Origin: Bacillota bacterium | GTDB taxonomy: Bacteria > Bacillota > UBA4882 > UBA8346 | DNA: 58,594 bases | Assembly: GCA_023401925.1 (NCBI GenBank) | Contig: JAEXDA010000067.1 | Span: 1 to 58,594 of the forward strand | Direction of reading: 5' to 3' | Part shown: positions 1 through 8,146 of the stretch, one piece after another | Layout: every line of letters begins with the position of its first letter | Numbering within the stretch: the stretch's first letter is position 1 | Translations under genes and position numbers: made by a program | The notes under the pieces: generated by a model | The model's input: only the letters and a program-made list of their open reading frames with translations | Databases searched by the model: none | What the model was told of the DNA's origin: nothing

Positions 1-68
1 CAGTTAAGCCCCTCTGCGCTGATGGTACTTGTCGGGTAACCGGCTGGGAGAGTAAGTCGTTGCCAGGA
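1..68 (+). rRNA. rrf: 5S ribosomal RNA, 3' part (5' end outside window)
   Basis: The first bases read through the characteristic 3' half of bacterial 5S rRNA: GTTAAGCCCCTCTGCGC, then GATGGTACTTG, then GGGAGAGTAAGTCG and a terminal GCCAGG. The 5' half lies before the window. This marks the end of an rRNA operon. The exact 3' end is uncertain by one or two bases. An intrinsic terminator follows within about 12 bases. Confidence 0.9.
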
Positions 69-78
69 GTATTTTTTA

Positions 79-112
79 AAGAAGATCTTGTTAATCAAGG
101 TCTTCTTTTTTA
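79..112 (+). terminator. Intrinsic terminator of the rRNA operon
   Basis: AAGAAGATCTTG pairs with CAAGGTCTTCTT (one G-U pair) around a five-base loop and runs into a T tract. It sits just after the 5S rRNA, as expected for an rRNA operon end. Confidence 0.85.
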
Positions 113-293
113 TTTCATTTAGTCAAATTTAAATTTTTTTAGGAGAACCGTCTAAAAGAGAGCTTTGGTAACGCCAACAAACCTTAATTACATAGGGTTA
201 AATGAAAAAAGGTTTAATTCTTTTCTTTGGGATAATAACTATCATAAGTACATAATAGTAATATCATTGATAACAGAGTCGGAGTGGTAAGTT

Positions 294-1052
294 TTGCATG
301 ATAGGGGTCAACTTCTTAAAGCGCTAAGGGCTTTCTTAAAAATAAAAATGGTTAGGATAGGGGTTATTATCCTGACTGTTGTTTTTTTATTACTAGGAGT
401 CCTTGAGTGTTGGCTTAATCTTAAGGTCCGAAAGGATTTGCGACAATCTTTAGGTTGGGGTAATGGACCTCTGGTAAAAATTGAAGCGAATATCAATTGG
501 CTGGGTTTGGGTGATATTTTGAAAGGCAGGGTTGGTCATCTACGAATCGATGCCCAAAATTGTCTCATTAGTAATCTACGTTTTGCTGAACTGCATCTGA
601 TCAATGAAGGCTTTACTTTCAATTTTCCCGTATTATTTCGGAAACACCGTTTGGAGCTCATTCACCTCAATTCTACCAAAATTCAGGCTTTGGTTACTGC
701 CGCCGATTTTAGTGATTATGTCGGTTTATTTTATCCGGAGTTTAAACCACGGCTAACCATCGTTTCAGGAGAGATCATCTTTTCGGGTAGGGCTCGGCTA
801 TTCGGGAAACCTCTTCCTATAGAGCTCGGCGGTTTTATGAAAATCGTTCCTCCTAAAAGTTTGCGTTTTTATCCCACGCAGTTGCGGATATCAGGGCGTA
901 CGGCACCTCCGGATTTGTTGAATTTCCTCGGCAGTCAGATTCCCTTGAAATTCCAGGTACTGGGGAAATGGCCCTTTGCCCTCACTTCAATCGAATTGGG
1001 GAATGGTTCGGTCGTGTTGAACTTAATAGAAAACAATGCCGGCAGTCGCTAG
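294..1052 (+). CDS. DUF2993 (LmeA-like) membrane-anchored protein
   Basis: A 252-residue protein with one N-terminal membrane segment (about residues 19-42, rich in V, I and L) followed by an outside domain that fits the DUF2993/LmeA family: a beta-rich fold with a repeated I-x-L-x-N type pattern and a central 'KPRLTIVSGEIIFSGRA' stretch. Members are thought to bind phospholipids at the cell surface; no enzymatic residues are known. The start is TTG, eight bases after GGAGTGG; the ATG at 298 is out of frame. It follows the rRNA operon and precedes the glycerol regulon, with no clear partner. The family call rests on overall pattern, not on a single diagnostic motif. Confidence 0.7.
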   Translation: MHDRGQLLKALRAFLKIKMVRIGVIILTVVFLLLGVLECWLNLKVRKDLRQSLGWGNGPLVKIEANINWLGLGDILKGRVGHLRIDAQNCLISNLRFAELHLINEGFTFNFPVLFRKHRLELIHLNSTKIQALVTAADFSDYVGLFYPEFKPRLTIVSGEIIFSGRARLFGKPLPIELGGFMKIVPPKSLRFYPTQLRISGRTAPPDLLNFLGSQIPLKFQVLGKWPFALTSIELGNGSVVLNLIENNAGSR

Positions 1053-1303
1053 TTTTTTTCATGATGGTCAGTCGGTTTGGAAACCGAAAAGCAAGTTCTT
1101 CGGTTTTGCTGCAAGAGGATCATACCGCAGGCGGTGCCTTTAGAAAATGTAAGAAATAGATTAATTATGCATTATGAATCGATAATGGATGCAATCTTTT
1201 AAAGGATTGGAGAAAAAGGTTTTATATTTTTGAATGTTCGCATATGTATTAATAGGATCTGAAATATAAAGTATTCTATAGTATAAGTAAATGGTATTAT
1301 GGT

Positions 1304-1364
1304 GGAGATGAGGAGACCATAATAGCTTCACTGCTTGGTTGGTGATGTTATTATGGTTTTTTTA
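1304..1364 (+). promoter_or_regulatory. GlpP-type leader with terminator hairpin, ahead of glpP
   Basis: ACCATAATA (1316-1324) pairs perfectly with TATTATGGT (1349-1357), followed by TTTTTTA, so the leader can form an intrinsic terminator. It is preceded by GGAGATGAGGAGA. A related motif and hairpin stand before the second glp gene group at 4639-4786. GlpP of Bacillus subtilis is an mRNA-binding antiterminator acting on leader hairpins of glp genes, so autoregulation by GlpP is a likely reading. Confidence 0.65.
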
Positions 1365-1405
1365 TCGTTTAAACAAATTGAAACCCGTTAGCTGGTGAAT
1401 ATGAA

Positions 1406-1972
1406 ATGCATAGTGAAAATTTATGTAGCCGTTATTTTGATAATCCGATTATTGCGGCCGTAAGAGATGTTAAAGACTTGGAGGAATCGCTTCAAAGCAG
1501 GGTAAGCGCAATTTTTTTGTTATCGGGTACACTTTTAAATATTAAACAATTGGTTTTGCAATGTAAAGGGAAAAAGTATGTTTTTTTGCATACGGACTTG
1601 ATAGAAGGTTTAGCCAACGATATCTGGGCTATGCGATATTTGGCTGAAGTTGTGAAACCCGATGGTATCATTTCAACCCGCAGTAATGTGATTAAGTACG
1701 GAAAAGAATTAGGATTATTTACAATCCAGCGATATTTTTGTATGGATTCCTTGGCGCTTCATACCGGAATCAAAGCTATTGGGCAAGCCGATCCCGATGC
1801 TGTGGAATTATTACCGGGGATTATTCCACGGGTGGTAGAATATATGGTTTCTCAAGTTAAAAAGCCGATAATCACTGGCGGTATGATCAGTTCCAAAGCG
1901 GATGTGATTGAAGCTTTAAAGAGTAAAGCCATTGCAATATCAACCAGTTGTAAGGAAATATGGAATCAGTAG
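1406..1972 (+). CDS. glpP: Glycerol-3-phosphate-responsive antiterminator GlpP
   Basis: A 188-residue TIM-barrel-like RNA-binding regulator of the GlpP family. Family features visible are 'NPIIAAVRD' near the N-terminus, the 'KYVFLHTDLIEGL' stretch (about residues 52-64), 'DGIISTRSNVI', 'QRYFCMDSLA', 'ELLPGIIPRVV' and the C-terminal 'PIITGGMI'. In B. subtilis the protein binds glycerol-3-phosphate and prevents premature termination in glp leaders. It heads the glp cluster, directly before glpF and glpK, and its own leader has a terminator hairpin (1316-1363). The ribosome site is weak (GGTGA). ATG at 1406 is the in-frame start. Confidence 0.93.
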   Translation: MHSENLCSRYFDNPIIAAVRDVKDLEESLQSRVSAIFLLSGTLLNIKQLVLQCKGKKYVFLHTDLIEGLANDIWAMRYLAEVVKPDGIISTRSNVIKYGKELGLFTIQRYFCMDSLALHTGIKAIGQADPDAVELLPGIIPRVVEYMVSQVKKPIITGGMISSKADVIEALKSKAIAISTSCKEIWNQ

Positions 1973-2094
1973 TTTCATGACTACCGGTCGTAACCACAGT
2001 TGAAATTATGAGCAGTGAAACGGTCTATGATAATTGTGGCCGAAAATTCCGTGGAATTGAGGCGCCTTTTTATTTAAATTTATTCGCTTGTGAT

Positions 2095-2105
2095 AAAGGA
2101 GGTGA
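2095..2105 (+). promoter_or_regulatory. Near-perfect Shine-Dalgarno with no evident gene
   Basis: AAAGGAGGTGA is a complete anti-16S complement, yet no normal start codon follows at proper spacing. Seven bases on there is ATC opening an 11-codon frame; a TTG at 2119 opens an 8-codon frame ending at the same TAG. glpF has its own site (AGGGAGGT, 2163-2170). It may be a leader peptide or a ribosome standby site; unproven. Confidence 0.3.
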
Positions 2106-2177
2106 AAAGATCAAAAAATTGAACGGTTATTTTTGTCCATGCTAGGGATGGAGTAATGAAAAAGGGAGGTTTGATCG

Positions 2178-2915
2178 ATGAGTAATTTTTTTGGTGAGTT
2201 TATGGGCACGATGGTGCTGATCATTTTCGGCAATGGGGTCGTGGCCAACACCAATCTAAAAAAGTCCAAAGCCGAAGGTGCTGGTTGGGTCAATATTACC
2301 ATTGGATGGGGTATCGGTGTGATGATGGGAGTATTTACCGCTATTGCATGTGGCGGCACAGGCGACATCAATCCTGCCTCTACTCTGGCAGGTTTTATGA
2401 ATGGCGTTTATAATGCGCCGCAAGCTTTCATAATGATGTTGGGGCAATTGCTGGGAGGTTTTTGCGGCGGAGCGATAACTTGGCTGGTCTTCTTGCCACA
2501 CTGGGCAGCCACTGAGGATCAAGGCGCAAAGTTGGGCGTTTTTAGCACCGGTCCGGCTATCCGTAATTATCCGTCCAACTTGCTAACTGAAATTATCGGT
2601 ACAATCATCCTTATTGTGGGGGCTTATGCCATTGCCTCGAAGACGGTGGCGGTATCAACCGGAGGTTCAATCACTCCTGGTCTTGGCCCATTTTTAGTAG
2701 GCATATTAGTTTGGGGCATTGGTACCTGTTTGGGAGGGCCAACCGGTTATGCTATCAACCCGGCTCGCGATTTGGGACCGCGTATTGCTCACGCTGTTTT
2801 ACCCATTGCCGGAAAAGGAGGTTCAGATTGGCAGTACTCCTGGGTCCCGGTATTGGGTCCGTTTATCGGTGCTGTTATTGCTTTTGGAATTGCTAAAGGG
2901 GTTGGTTTGATTTAA
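2178..2915 (+). CDS. glpF: Glycerol uptake facilitator (aquaglyceroporin) GlpF
   Basis: A 245-residue inner-membrane MIP-family channel with about six hydrophobic segments and the two pore NPA boxes: 'DINPAST' (about residue 64) and 'AINPARDLGPR' (about residue 191). The Asp after the second box ('NPARD') is typical of glycerol-conducting members, so passive glycerol uptake is the likely job. The first box starts with DIN rather than the common HLN. ATG start with AGGGAGGT upstream. It lies 38 bases before glpK; uptake and phosphorylation are therefore co-expressed. Confidence 0.93.
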   Translation: MSNFFGEFMGTMVLIIFGNGVVANTNLKKSKAEGAGWVNITIGWGIGVMMGVFTAIACGGTGDINPASTLAGFMNGVYNAPQAFIMMLGQLLGGFCGGAITWLVFLPHWAATEDQGAKLGVFSTGPAIRNYPSNLLTEIIGTIILIVGAYAIASKTVAVSTGGSITPGLGPFLVGILVWGIGTCLGGPTGYAINPARDLGPRIAHAVLPIAGKGGSDWQYSWVPVLGPFIGAVIAFGIAKGVGLI

Positions 2916-2956
2916 CTGTAAAAAGAGAAAGAAATAAAAAGGGAGGGGAGCTATTG

Positions 2957-4450
2957 ATGGCCCCAAAATATATACTAGCTATGGACCAGGGTACTACCAG
3001 TTCCCGCACAATTATTTTTGATGTCGCAGGCAAGCCGGTCGTTTCTTTTAACAAAGAATTTGAGCAAATATACCCGAAGGCCGGTTGGGTTGAACATAAT
3101 CCCCTGGATATCTGGAATTCCCAGTTGGAAACCGTTCAATCCGCCATCGCCAAGCTTGGGATAGAACCGGCGGATATCGCGGCGATTGGGATTACCAACC
3201 AACGGGAAACAACCATTGTTTGGGATAAAGAGACAGGAAAACCGATTTATAATGCCATTGTCTGGCAGTGTCGCCGCACTGCTTCCATCTGTGACGAGCT
3301 CAAGGCTAAAGGCTGGATTGATAAAATCCGCTCTAAAACAGGCCTGGTGGTGGATGCCTATTTCTCAGGCACCAAGATCAAATGGATTTTAGACAATGTA
3401 TCCGGTGCCCGTGATAAGGCAGAAAAAGGTGAACTTCTTTTCGGGAATGTGGACAGCTGGTTGATTTGGAAATTGACCGGGGGAAAAGTTCATGTAACCG
3501 ATTATTCGAATGCTTCCCGGACCATGATTTTCAATATTCACAAGTTGGACTGGGATGATGAAATATTAGCTGAATTAAATATCCCCCGCAGTATGCTGCC
3601 GGAGGTTAATCCGTCCAGTTTCATTTATGGTCAGACCTCTAAGGGGGTTTTCGGGGCGGCGGTTTCGATTGCAGGTATTGCCGGGGATCAGCAGGCGGCC
3701 CTCTTCGGGCAGGCATGCTTTCAGCCGGGTATGGCCAAAAACACTTACGGTACCGGTTGTTTTATGCTGATGAATACCGGTGAGAAAGCAGTGCCTTCCC
3801 AGAATGGCCTGGTGACTACCATTGCCTGGGGCCTGGGAGGCAAGGTGGAATATGCTTTGGAAGGCAGTATTTTCATAGCTGGCGCCGTCGTACAATGGTT
3901 GCGGGATGAATTGCAAATGATTGATAGCGCGCCTCAAAGTGAAGAATATGCCACCCGAGTGGAAGATACCAACGGTGTTTATCTGGTGCCGGCTTTTGTA
4001 GGATTGGGCGCTCCATACTGGGATATGTATGCCCGAGGTACCATGATTGGCTTAACCAGAGGTGTCAAACGGGAACACATTGTCAGGGCGGCACTGGAAG
4101 CTATTGCTTATCAGAGTCGGGATGTGTTGGAAGCCATGCAAAAAGACGCCGGAATCACCCTGCAGGCCTTGAAGGTTGACGGAGGGGCGGTTAAAAATAA
4201 TTTCTTGATGCAATTTCAATCCGATATTTTGGGAGTGCCGGTCAACCGGCCGGTAGTGAATGAAACTACCGCCCTTGGAGCTGCCTATCTTGCTGGTTTG
4301 GCAGTGGGCTATTGGGAAAGTAAGACTGAAATCGCCGAAAAATGGGAGGTTGACCGTAATTTCCAACCTGCAATGAGTATCCAGAGACGGGAAGATTTGT
4401 ACCGGGGCTGGAAGAAAGCAGTTGAACGGGCCCGCAATTGGGAGGAGTAG
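2957..4450 (+). CDS. glpK: Glycerol kinase GlpK
   Basis: A 497-residue FGGY-family kinase that makes sn-glycerol-3-phosphate from glycerol and ATP. Visible features: N-terminal phosphate loop 'MDQGTTSSR', the 'GITNQRETT' signature (about residues 77-85), 'GIAGDQQAALFGQ' and 'YGTGCFMLMNTG' in the middle, and the C-terminal 'VDGGAVKNNFLMQFQ' plus 'ETTALGAAYLAGL' ATP-site motifs. Length is usual (about 500). An adjoining TTG at 2954 is in frame, but ATG at 2957 is preferred after GGGAGGGGAG. It forms an operon with glpF. Confidence 0.97.
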   Translation: MAPKYILAMDQGTTSSRTIIFDVAGKPVVSFNKEFEQIYPKAGWVEHNPLDIWNSQLETVQSAIAKLGIEPADIAAIGITNQRETTIVWDKETGKPIYNAIVWQCRRTASICDELKAKGWIDKIRSKTGLVVDAYFSGTKIKWILDNVSGARDKAEKGELLFGNVDSWLIWKLTGGKVHVTDYSNASRTMIFNIHKLDWDDEILAELNIPRSMLPEVNPSSFIYGQTSKGVFGAAVSIAGIAGDQQAALFGQACFQPGMAKNTYGTGCFMLMNTGEKAVPSQNGLVTTIAWGLGGKVEYALEGSIFIAGAVVQWLRDELQMIDSAPQSEEYATRVEDTNGVYLVPAFVGLGAPYWDMYARGTMIGLTRGVKREHIVRAALEAIAYQSRDVLEAMQKDAGITLQALKVDGGAVKNNFLMQFQSDILGVPVNRPVVNETTALGAAYLAGLAVGYWESKTEIAEKWEVDRNFQPAMSIQRREDLYRGWKKAVERARNWEE

Positions 4451-4483
4451 TTCCTAATTCGGATGAGAGGCCTTATAAACAGC

Positions 4484-4520
4484 CTTTCATACGATTTTCT
4501 TAAAAAATCCGATATGAAAG
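4484..4520 (+). terminator. Stem-loop after glpK
   Basis: CTTTCATA (4484-4491) pairs with TATGAAAG (4513-4520), with an inner GATTTT/AAAATC stem. No clean T tract follows directly, so it may be a weak terminator or an mRNA 3'-end stabiliser for glpFK. Confidence 0.5.
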
Positions 4521-4638
4521 TGGGGGGATAAAATTTAATTTTTAGTCCAGGCAAAATCGTTTAAAATCTTTTTGAGATCGCCTAAGGATGGATTCCAAAA
4601 GGTGTGTAGTTTAAATGAATACTAGAAAATAGTTAGAT

Positions 4639-4786
4639 GGAGAAGCGGAGAACCATATTACTAGTGGGGATTTACAAAAGGAACTTCAAAGTTCAAGATA
4701 TACAAGATAAATTGATTCGCTGAGAATATCTTGGGGACTTTACGTGACTTTTTAGATAGCCCCTGGGTATGGTTCTTTGTTTTTTA
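4639..4786 (+). promoter_or_regulatory. GlpP-type leader with terminator hairpin, ahead of glpA operon
   Basis: The leader begins with GGAGAAGCGGAGAACCATA, close to the motif before glpP. AGAACCATA (4649-4657) pairs with TATGGTTCT (4768-4776), with an inner GGGG/CCCC pairing, then TTGTTTTTT. The long loop (about 110 bases) could hold the antiterminated form. The hairpin overlaps an in-frame ATG at 4769, which argues for the downstream GTG as the true gene start. The leader probably makes the dehydrogenase genes depend on GlpP and glycerol-3-phosphate. Confidence 0.65.
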
Positions 4787-4801
4787 AAAGGGGGACTTCC
4801 A

Positions 4802-6247
4802 GTGTATGACTTAATAATCATTGGCGGTGGAGTCATTGGCTGTAGTGTGGCCCGCGAGTTATCCCGCTATCAACTAAAAACGCTGCTTTTAGAAAAAGAA
4901 TCAGATTTGGCCTGTGGAACATCAAAAAGTAATAGCGCCATCATTCACGCAGGATTTGATCCTGATCCGGGTACTTTAAAAGCCAAATTGAATGTTGAAG
5001 GGAATGCCATGTATTCCTTAATCAGTGAGGAGCTTGAGGTGCCTTTTCAGCGCATCGGTTCACTGGTGGTGGCTTTCCATGAGGAAGAAATTCCAATCCT
5101 GGAACAGCTACAGCGGCGAGGGATGACCAATGGTGTTTCGAAAATGAAAATGATGGGCCGGAATGAACTGAAAACCAGAGAGCCTTCTATTTCTGATGAG
5201 GCTCTGGCGGCGCTATACGCCGAAATGGCCGGTATCATTTGCCCGTTTACCTTAACGCTGGCTACTGCGGAGAATGCGGCTGAGAACGGAGTGAAGTTCC
5301 GCTTGGATACCGAAGTTACTGCCATTCACGTCCATAGCGACAATTATTTCATAATTGAAACCAACCAAGGCCGGTTTGAATCGAAATATGTGGTGAATGC
5401 CGCCGGGGTATTTGGAGATCAAGTTGATCATCTCATCGGTGAAAAGCCGTTTTCCATCAAGCCCCGCAGGGGAGAGTATTGTATTCTGGATAAAGAACAA
5501 GGACATCTGGCTAAGACAGTTATTTTCACGGTCCCTACCAAAATGGGTAAAGGGATCCTGGTTGCCCCGACAGTGGATGGTAATTTAATAATCGGTCCCA
5601 CGGCAACCGACGTCGAAGATAAAGAAGATACCGCCACTACGGCTGAAGGGTTGCGTCAAGTCATTGATGGGGCCAGGAGATTGGTTCCTGCTATTCAAAC
5701 AGCCAAGATTATTACTTCTTTTGCCGGACTCAGAGCGGTTTCGGATACCAATGATTTTGTCATCGGCCCTTCATTAAAGGTCAAGGGATTAGTAAATGCT
5801 GTCGGAATCGAGTCGCCGGGACTTACCGCCGCACCTGCAATCGCTAAAATGGTGTGCGAAACTTTGGAAAGCCAGGGCTTAGCCATGAAAGCCAAGAAGA
5901 TATTCAAATCCAACCGGCGGTCTGGGGTCCGTTTTCGCGAACTGACCTTGGCTGAGCAACGAAAGTTAATCCGGGAAAATCCTGCTTATGGCAGGATCAT
6001 CTGCCGCTGTGAAACCATTACCGAGGGAGAGATTTTAGACGCTATCCGCCGGCCATTGGGGGCCCGTAATTTGGATGGTCTCAAACGCAGGGTAAGGACA
6101 GGGGCTGGAAGATGCCAGGGGGGTTTTTGTACTCCACGGGTGGCGGAGATTTTGGCGAGGGAACTTGAAATATCTGTCAATCAAGTAACCAAATGCGGAC
6201 GGCGTTCTTTGATACTCGATGGCAAAATCAAAGCTGAAAGTGAGTAA
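4802..6247 (+). CDS. glpA: Anaerobic glycerol-3-phosphate dehydrogenase, GlpA-like subunit
   Basis: A 481-residue FAD-dependent DAO-family oxidoreductase that oxidises glycerol-3-phosphate to dihydroxyacetone phosphate. The N-terminus has the FAD Rossmann motif GGGVIGCSVARELSR; 'SFAGLRAVSD' (about residue 310) carries the Arg usual in G3P oxidases. The C-terminus has a BFD-like [2Fe-2S] domain with cysteines in 'CRCETI' and 'GRCQGGFC'. The start is GTG at 4802, after AAAGGGGGA; an upstream in-frame ATG lies inside the leader terminator stem and is rejected. It leads a three-gene unit with 6262-7530 and 7527-7901. A paralogue is at 28614. Confidence 0.9.
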   Translation: MYDLIIIGGGVIGCSVARELSRYQLKTLLLEKESDLACGTSKSNSAIIHAGFDPDPGTLKAKLNVEGNAMYSLISEELEVPFQRIGSLVVAFHEEEIPILEQLQRRGMTNGVSKMKMMGRNELKTREPSISDEALAALYAEMAGIICPFTLTLATAENAAENGVKFRLDTEVTAIHVHSDNYFIIETNQGRFESKYVVNAAGVFGDQVDHLIGEKPFSIKPRRGEYCILDKEQGHLAKTVIFTVPTKMGKGILVAPTVDGNLIIGPTATDVEDKEDTATTAEGLRQVIDGARRLVPAIQTAKIITSFAGLRAVSDTNDFVIGPSLKVKGLVNAVGIESPGLTAAPAIAKMVCETLESQGLAMKAKKIFKSNRRSGVRFRELTLAEQRKLIRENPAYGRIICRCETITEGEILDAIRRPLGARNLDGLKRRVRTGAGRCQGGFCTPRVAEILARELEISVNQVTKCGRRSLILDGKIKAESE

Positions 6248-6261
6248 AGGAGTGATTTGAA

Positions 6262-7530
6262 GTGGAGTATGATATCGTAATTATCGGTTCGGGACCAGCT
6301 GGTTTAGCAGCCGCTGCTGCCGCATATGAACAAGGCGTTCGAAGTATTTTAGTGATTGAACGGGACCGGGAATTGGGAGGCATTCTCCAGCAATGCATTC
6401 ATAACGGCTTCGGTTTGTTTTATTTCAAGGAAGAACTCAGTGGACCCGAATATGCATTGCGGTTTATCAATAAAATCAAGAGTTACGGAATTGAGTATAA
6501 GTTAAACACCATGGTTATTGATATTACTCCAGAAAAAAAAGTTGTCGCGATTAATAAGGACGAAGGTCTGCTGGAGATTAAAGCGAAAGCTATTATGCTG
6601 TGCATGGGCTGCCGGGAAAGAAGCCGGGGAGCGATAAATATTCCAGGTACGCGTCCGGCCGGAATTTATACGGCGGGTACGGCTCAGCGCTTTGTGAATA
6701 TGGAAGGTTATATGCCGGGAAAAGAAATCGTCATTTTAGGTTCGGGGGATATCGGTTTGATTATGGCCAGGCGTCTTACGCTCGAAGGAGCCCGGGTAAA
6801 GGCGGTTATCGAAATATTGCCTTATTCCAGCGGTCTGACCCGGAATATTGTTCAATGTCTGCAGGATTACGATATTCCTTTATATTTTAGCCATACGATT
6901 ACTCAAATTCATGGCAGGGACCGGGTCAACAGTATCAGCTTTGCTAAAGTGGGTGAAAATCGCAGACCCATTTTAACAACTGAGCAAGAGATTTCTTGTG
7001 ATACCCTGCTCTTATCGGTAGGGCTGATTCCAGAGAATGAACTATCTAAAAAGGCTGATGTCGAGATGGATCCAATAACCGGCGGTCCGGTCGTCAATGA
7101 AATCATGGAATCTTCGGTTAAAGGCATATTTGCCTGCGGAAATGTGGTTCATGTTCATGATTTGGTGGATAACGTCACTAAAGAGAGTGAATTGGCGGGC
7201 CGTAATGCCGCACATTATATACTTTCTCAAATCAAGCCGGCTGTTCAGAATATAAAATTGAGGAATGGCAGTGGAGTTGCTTATGTCGTCCCTCAAATCA
7301 TTCATCCCGGGAATATGGAGGAACAGCTTACTTTATATCTTAGGGTAAAGAATATTTATAAAAGCGCCAGGCTTAATGCGAAGATGGGGGAGCGGGTTTT
7401 ACGGTCAAGCAAAAAACTTATTATGGTGCCGGGGGAAATGCAGACCATCACGATGAAAAAGGATGAACTTTTAAAAAGTGGCGAGGAGCCCTTAGTGATC
7501 GAAATCGTGGAAGAAGGAGAATCAAAATGA
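6262..7530 (+). CDS. FAD/NAD(P)-binding oxidoreductase, GlpB-like subunit of G3P dehydrogenase
   Basis: A 422-residue pyridine-nucleotide-disulfide-oxidoreductase-fold flavoprotein. It shows the N-terminal FAD motif 'GSGPAGLAAAAAAYEQG', a second dinucleotide motif 'VILGSGDIGLIMARRL' (about residues 156-171) and the 'GIFACGNV' FAD motif near residue 290. A substrate-facing cysteine pair is seen as 'CMGCRERSRG'. In many Clostridia and Thermotogae this protein stands between a GlpA-like and a DUF1667 protein, and is thought to pass electrons from G3P oxidation onward, perhaps to NAD. GTG start after AAAGGAGTG; its end overlaps the next gene by four bases. Exact partner acceptor unknown. Confidence 0.85.
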   Translation: MEYDIVIIGSGPAGLAAAAAAYEQGVRSILVIERDRELGGILQQCIHNGFGLFYFKEELSGPEYALRFINKIKSYGIEYKLNTMVIDITPEKKVVAINKDEGLLEIKAKAIMLCMGCRERSRGAINIPGTRPAGIYTAGTAQRFVNMEGYMPGKEIVILGSGDIGLIMARRLTLEGARVKAVIEILPYSSGLTRNIVQCLQDYDIPLYFSHTITQIHGRDRVNSISFAKVGENRRPILTTEQEISCDTLLLSVGLIPENELSKKADVEMDPITGGPVVNEIMESSVKGIFACGNVVHVHDLVDNVTKESELAGRNAAHYILSQIKPAVQNIKLRNGSGVAYVVPQIIHPGNMEEQLTLYLRVKNIYKSARLNAKMGERVLRSSKKLIMVPGEMQTITMKKDELLKSGEEPLVIEIVEEGESK

Positions 7531-7901
7531 ATCGAGAGCTGATTTGCATCGGTTGTCCCATGGGTTGCCATCTGACTGTGACGGTAGAAAAAAATGAGGT
7601 TATTGAAGTGACTGGCAATACCTGTCCCAGGGGAGCGGAGTATGCGCGAAACGAATGTACGAACCCAGTCCGCATGCTTACCACAACTGTGAATATTAGA
7701 GGGGCGATGTACCCGTTATTGTCCGTCAGGACTACGAAACCGATTCCCAAGAAGATGTTGAAAGAGAGCGTAAATTATTTGCGGGAGATTCAAGTAAAAG
7801 CGCCTGTCCAAGCAGGCCAAGTTATTGTAAAAAATATTCTGAATACCGGGGCCGATATTATTGCCACCAAGAATCTGGAGAGGGATAGTCAAAAACGATG
7901 A
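7527..7901 (+). CDS. DUF1667 protein, small Cys-rich third subunit of G3P dehydrogenase
   Basis: A 124-residue DUF1667 protein. Cysteines lie in 'CIGCPMGC' (residues 7-14) and 'TCPRG' (about residue 34), a pattern that could bind an iron-sulfur cluster. The rest includes 'LSVRTTKPIPKKM', conserved with the paralogue at 31303. The start ATG overlaps the stop of the FAD gene (ATGA), implying coupled translation. A role as an electron-transfer subunit of the GlpA/GlpB-like complex is inferred from constant gene order. A terminator follows. Confidence 0.85.
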   Translation: MNRELICIGCPMGCHLTVTVEKNEVIEVTGNTCPRGAEYARNECTNPVRMLTTTVNIRGAMYPLLSVRTTKPIPKKMLKESVNYLREIQVKAPVQAGQVIVKNILNTGADIIATKNLERDSQKR

Positions 7902-7965
7902 AGGGATTTTTCAACAGCCGTCTGAAGCGTTTCAAATTGACAGAAATGAAATATGCATTCGCAAT

Positions 7966-8006
7966 AAATACCCTAAGTCCCTTTAAAGACTGGGGTATTT
8001 GTTTTT
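7966..8006 (+). terminator. Intrinsic terminator of the glp operon
   Basis: AAATACCC (7966-7973) pairs with GGGTATTT (7993-8000), with an inner AGTC/GACT stem, then GTTTTT. It closes the G3P dehydrogenase operon before lpxB. Confidence 0.8.
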
Positions 8007-8146
8007 GATGATGATCGGTAAACTCTGATTGAGTTATGCCAGGGTCCGGTATAATAAACAGATGAAGGAAAAGAAATTTCTTGGAAAGGAATTTGGGCGA
8101 ATCTCCAGAATTGACTTGATAATGATTTTGTAAATAAGGAGTAAGA

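Noticed and set aside
4769..4801. ATG at 4769 as start of the GlpA-like gene
   Set aside because: It lies in the 3' arm of the leader terminator and has no ribosome site; GTG at 4802 has AAAGGGGGA and starts directly at the FAD motif.
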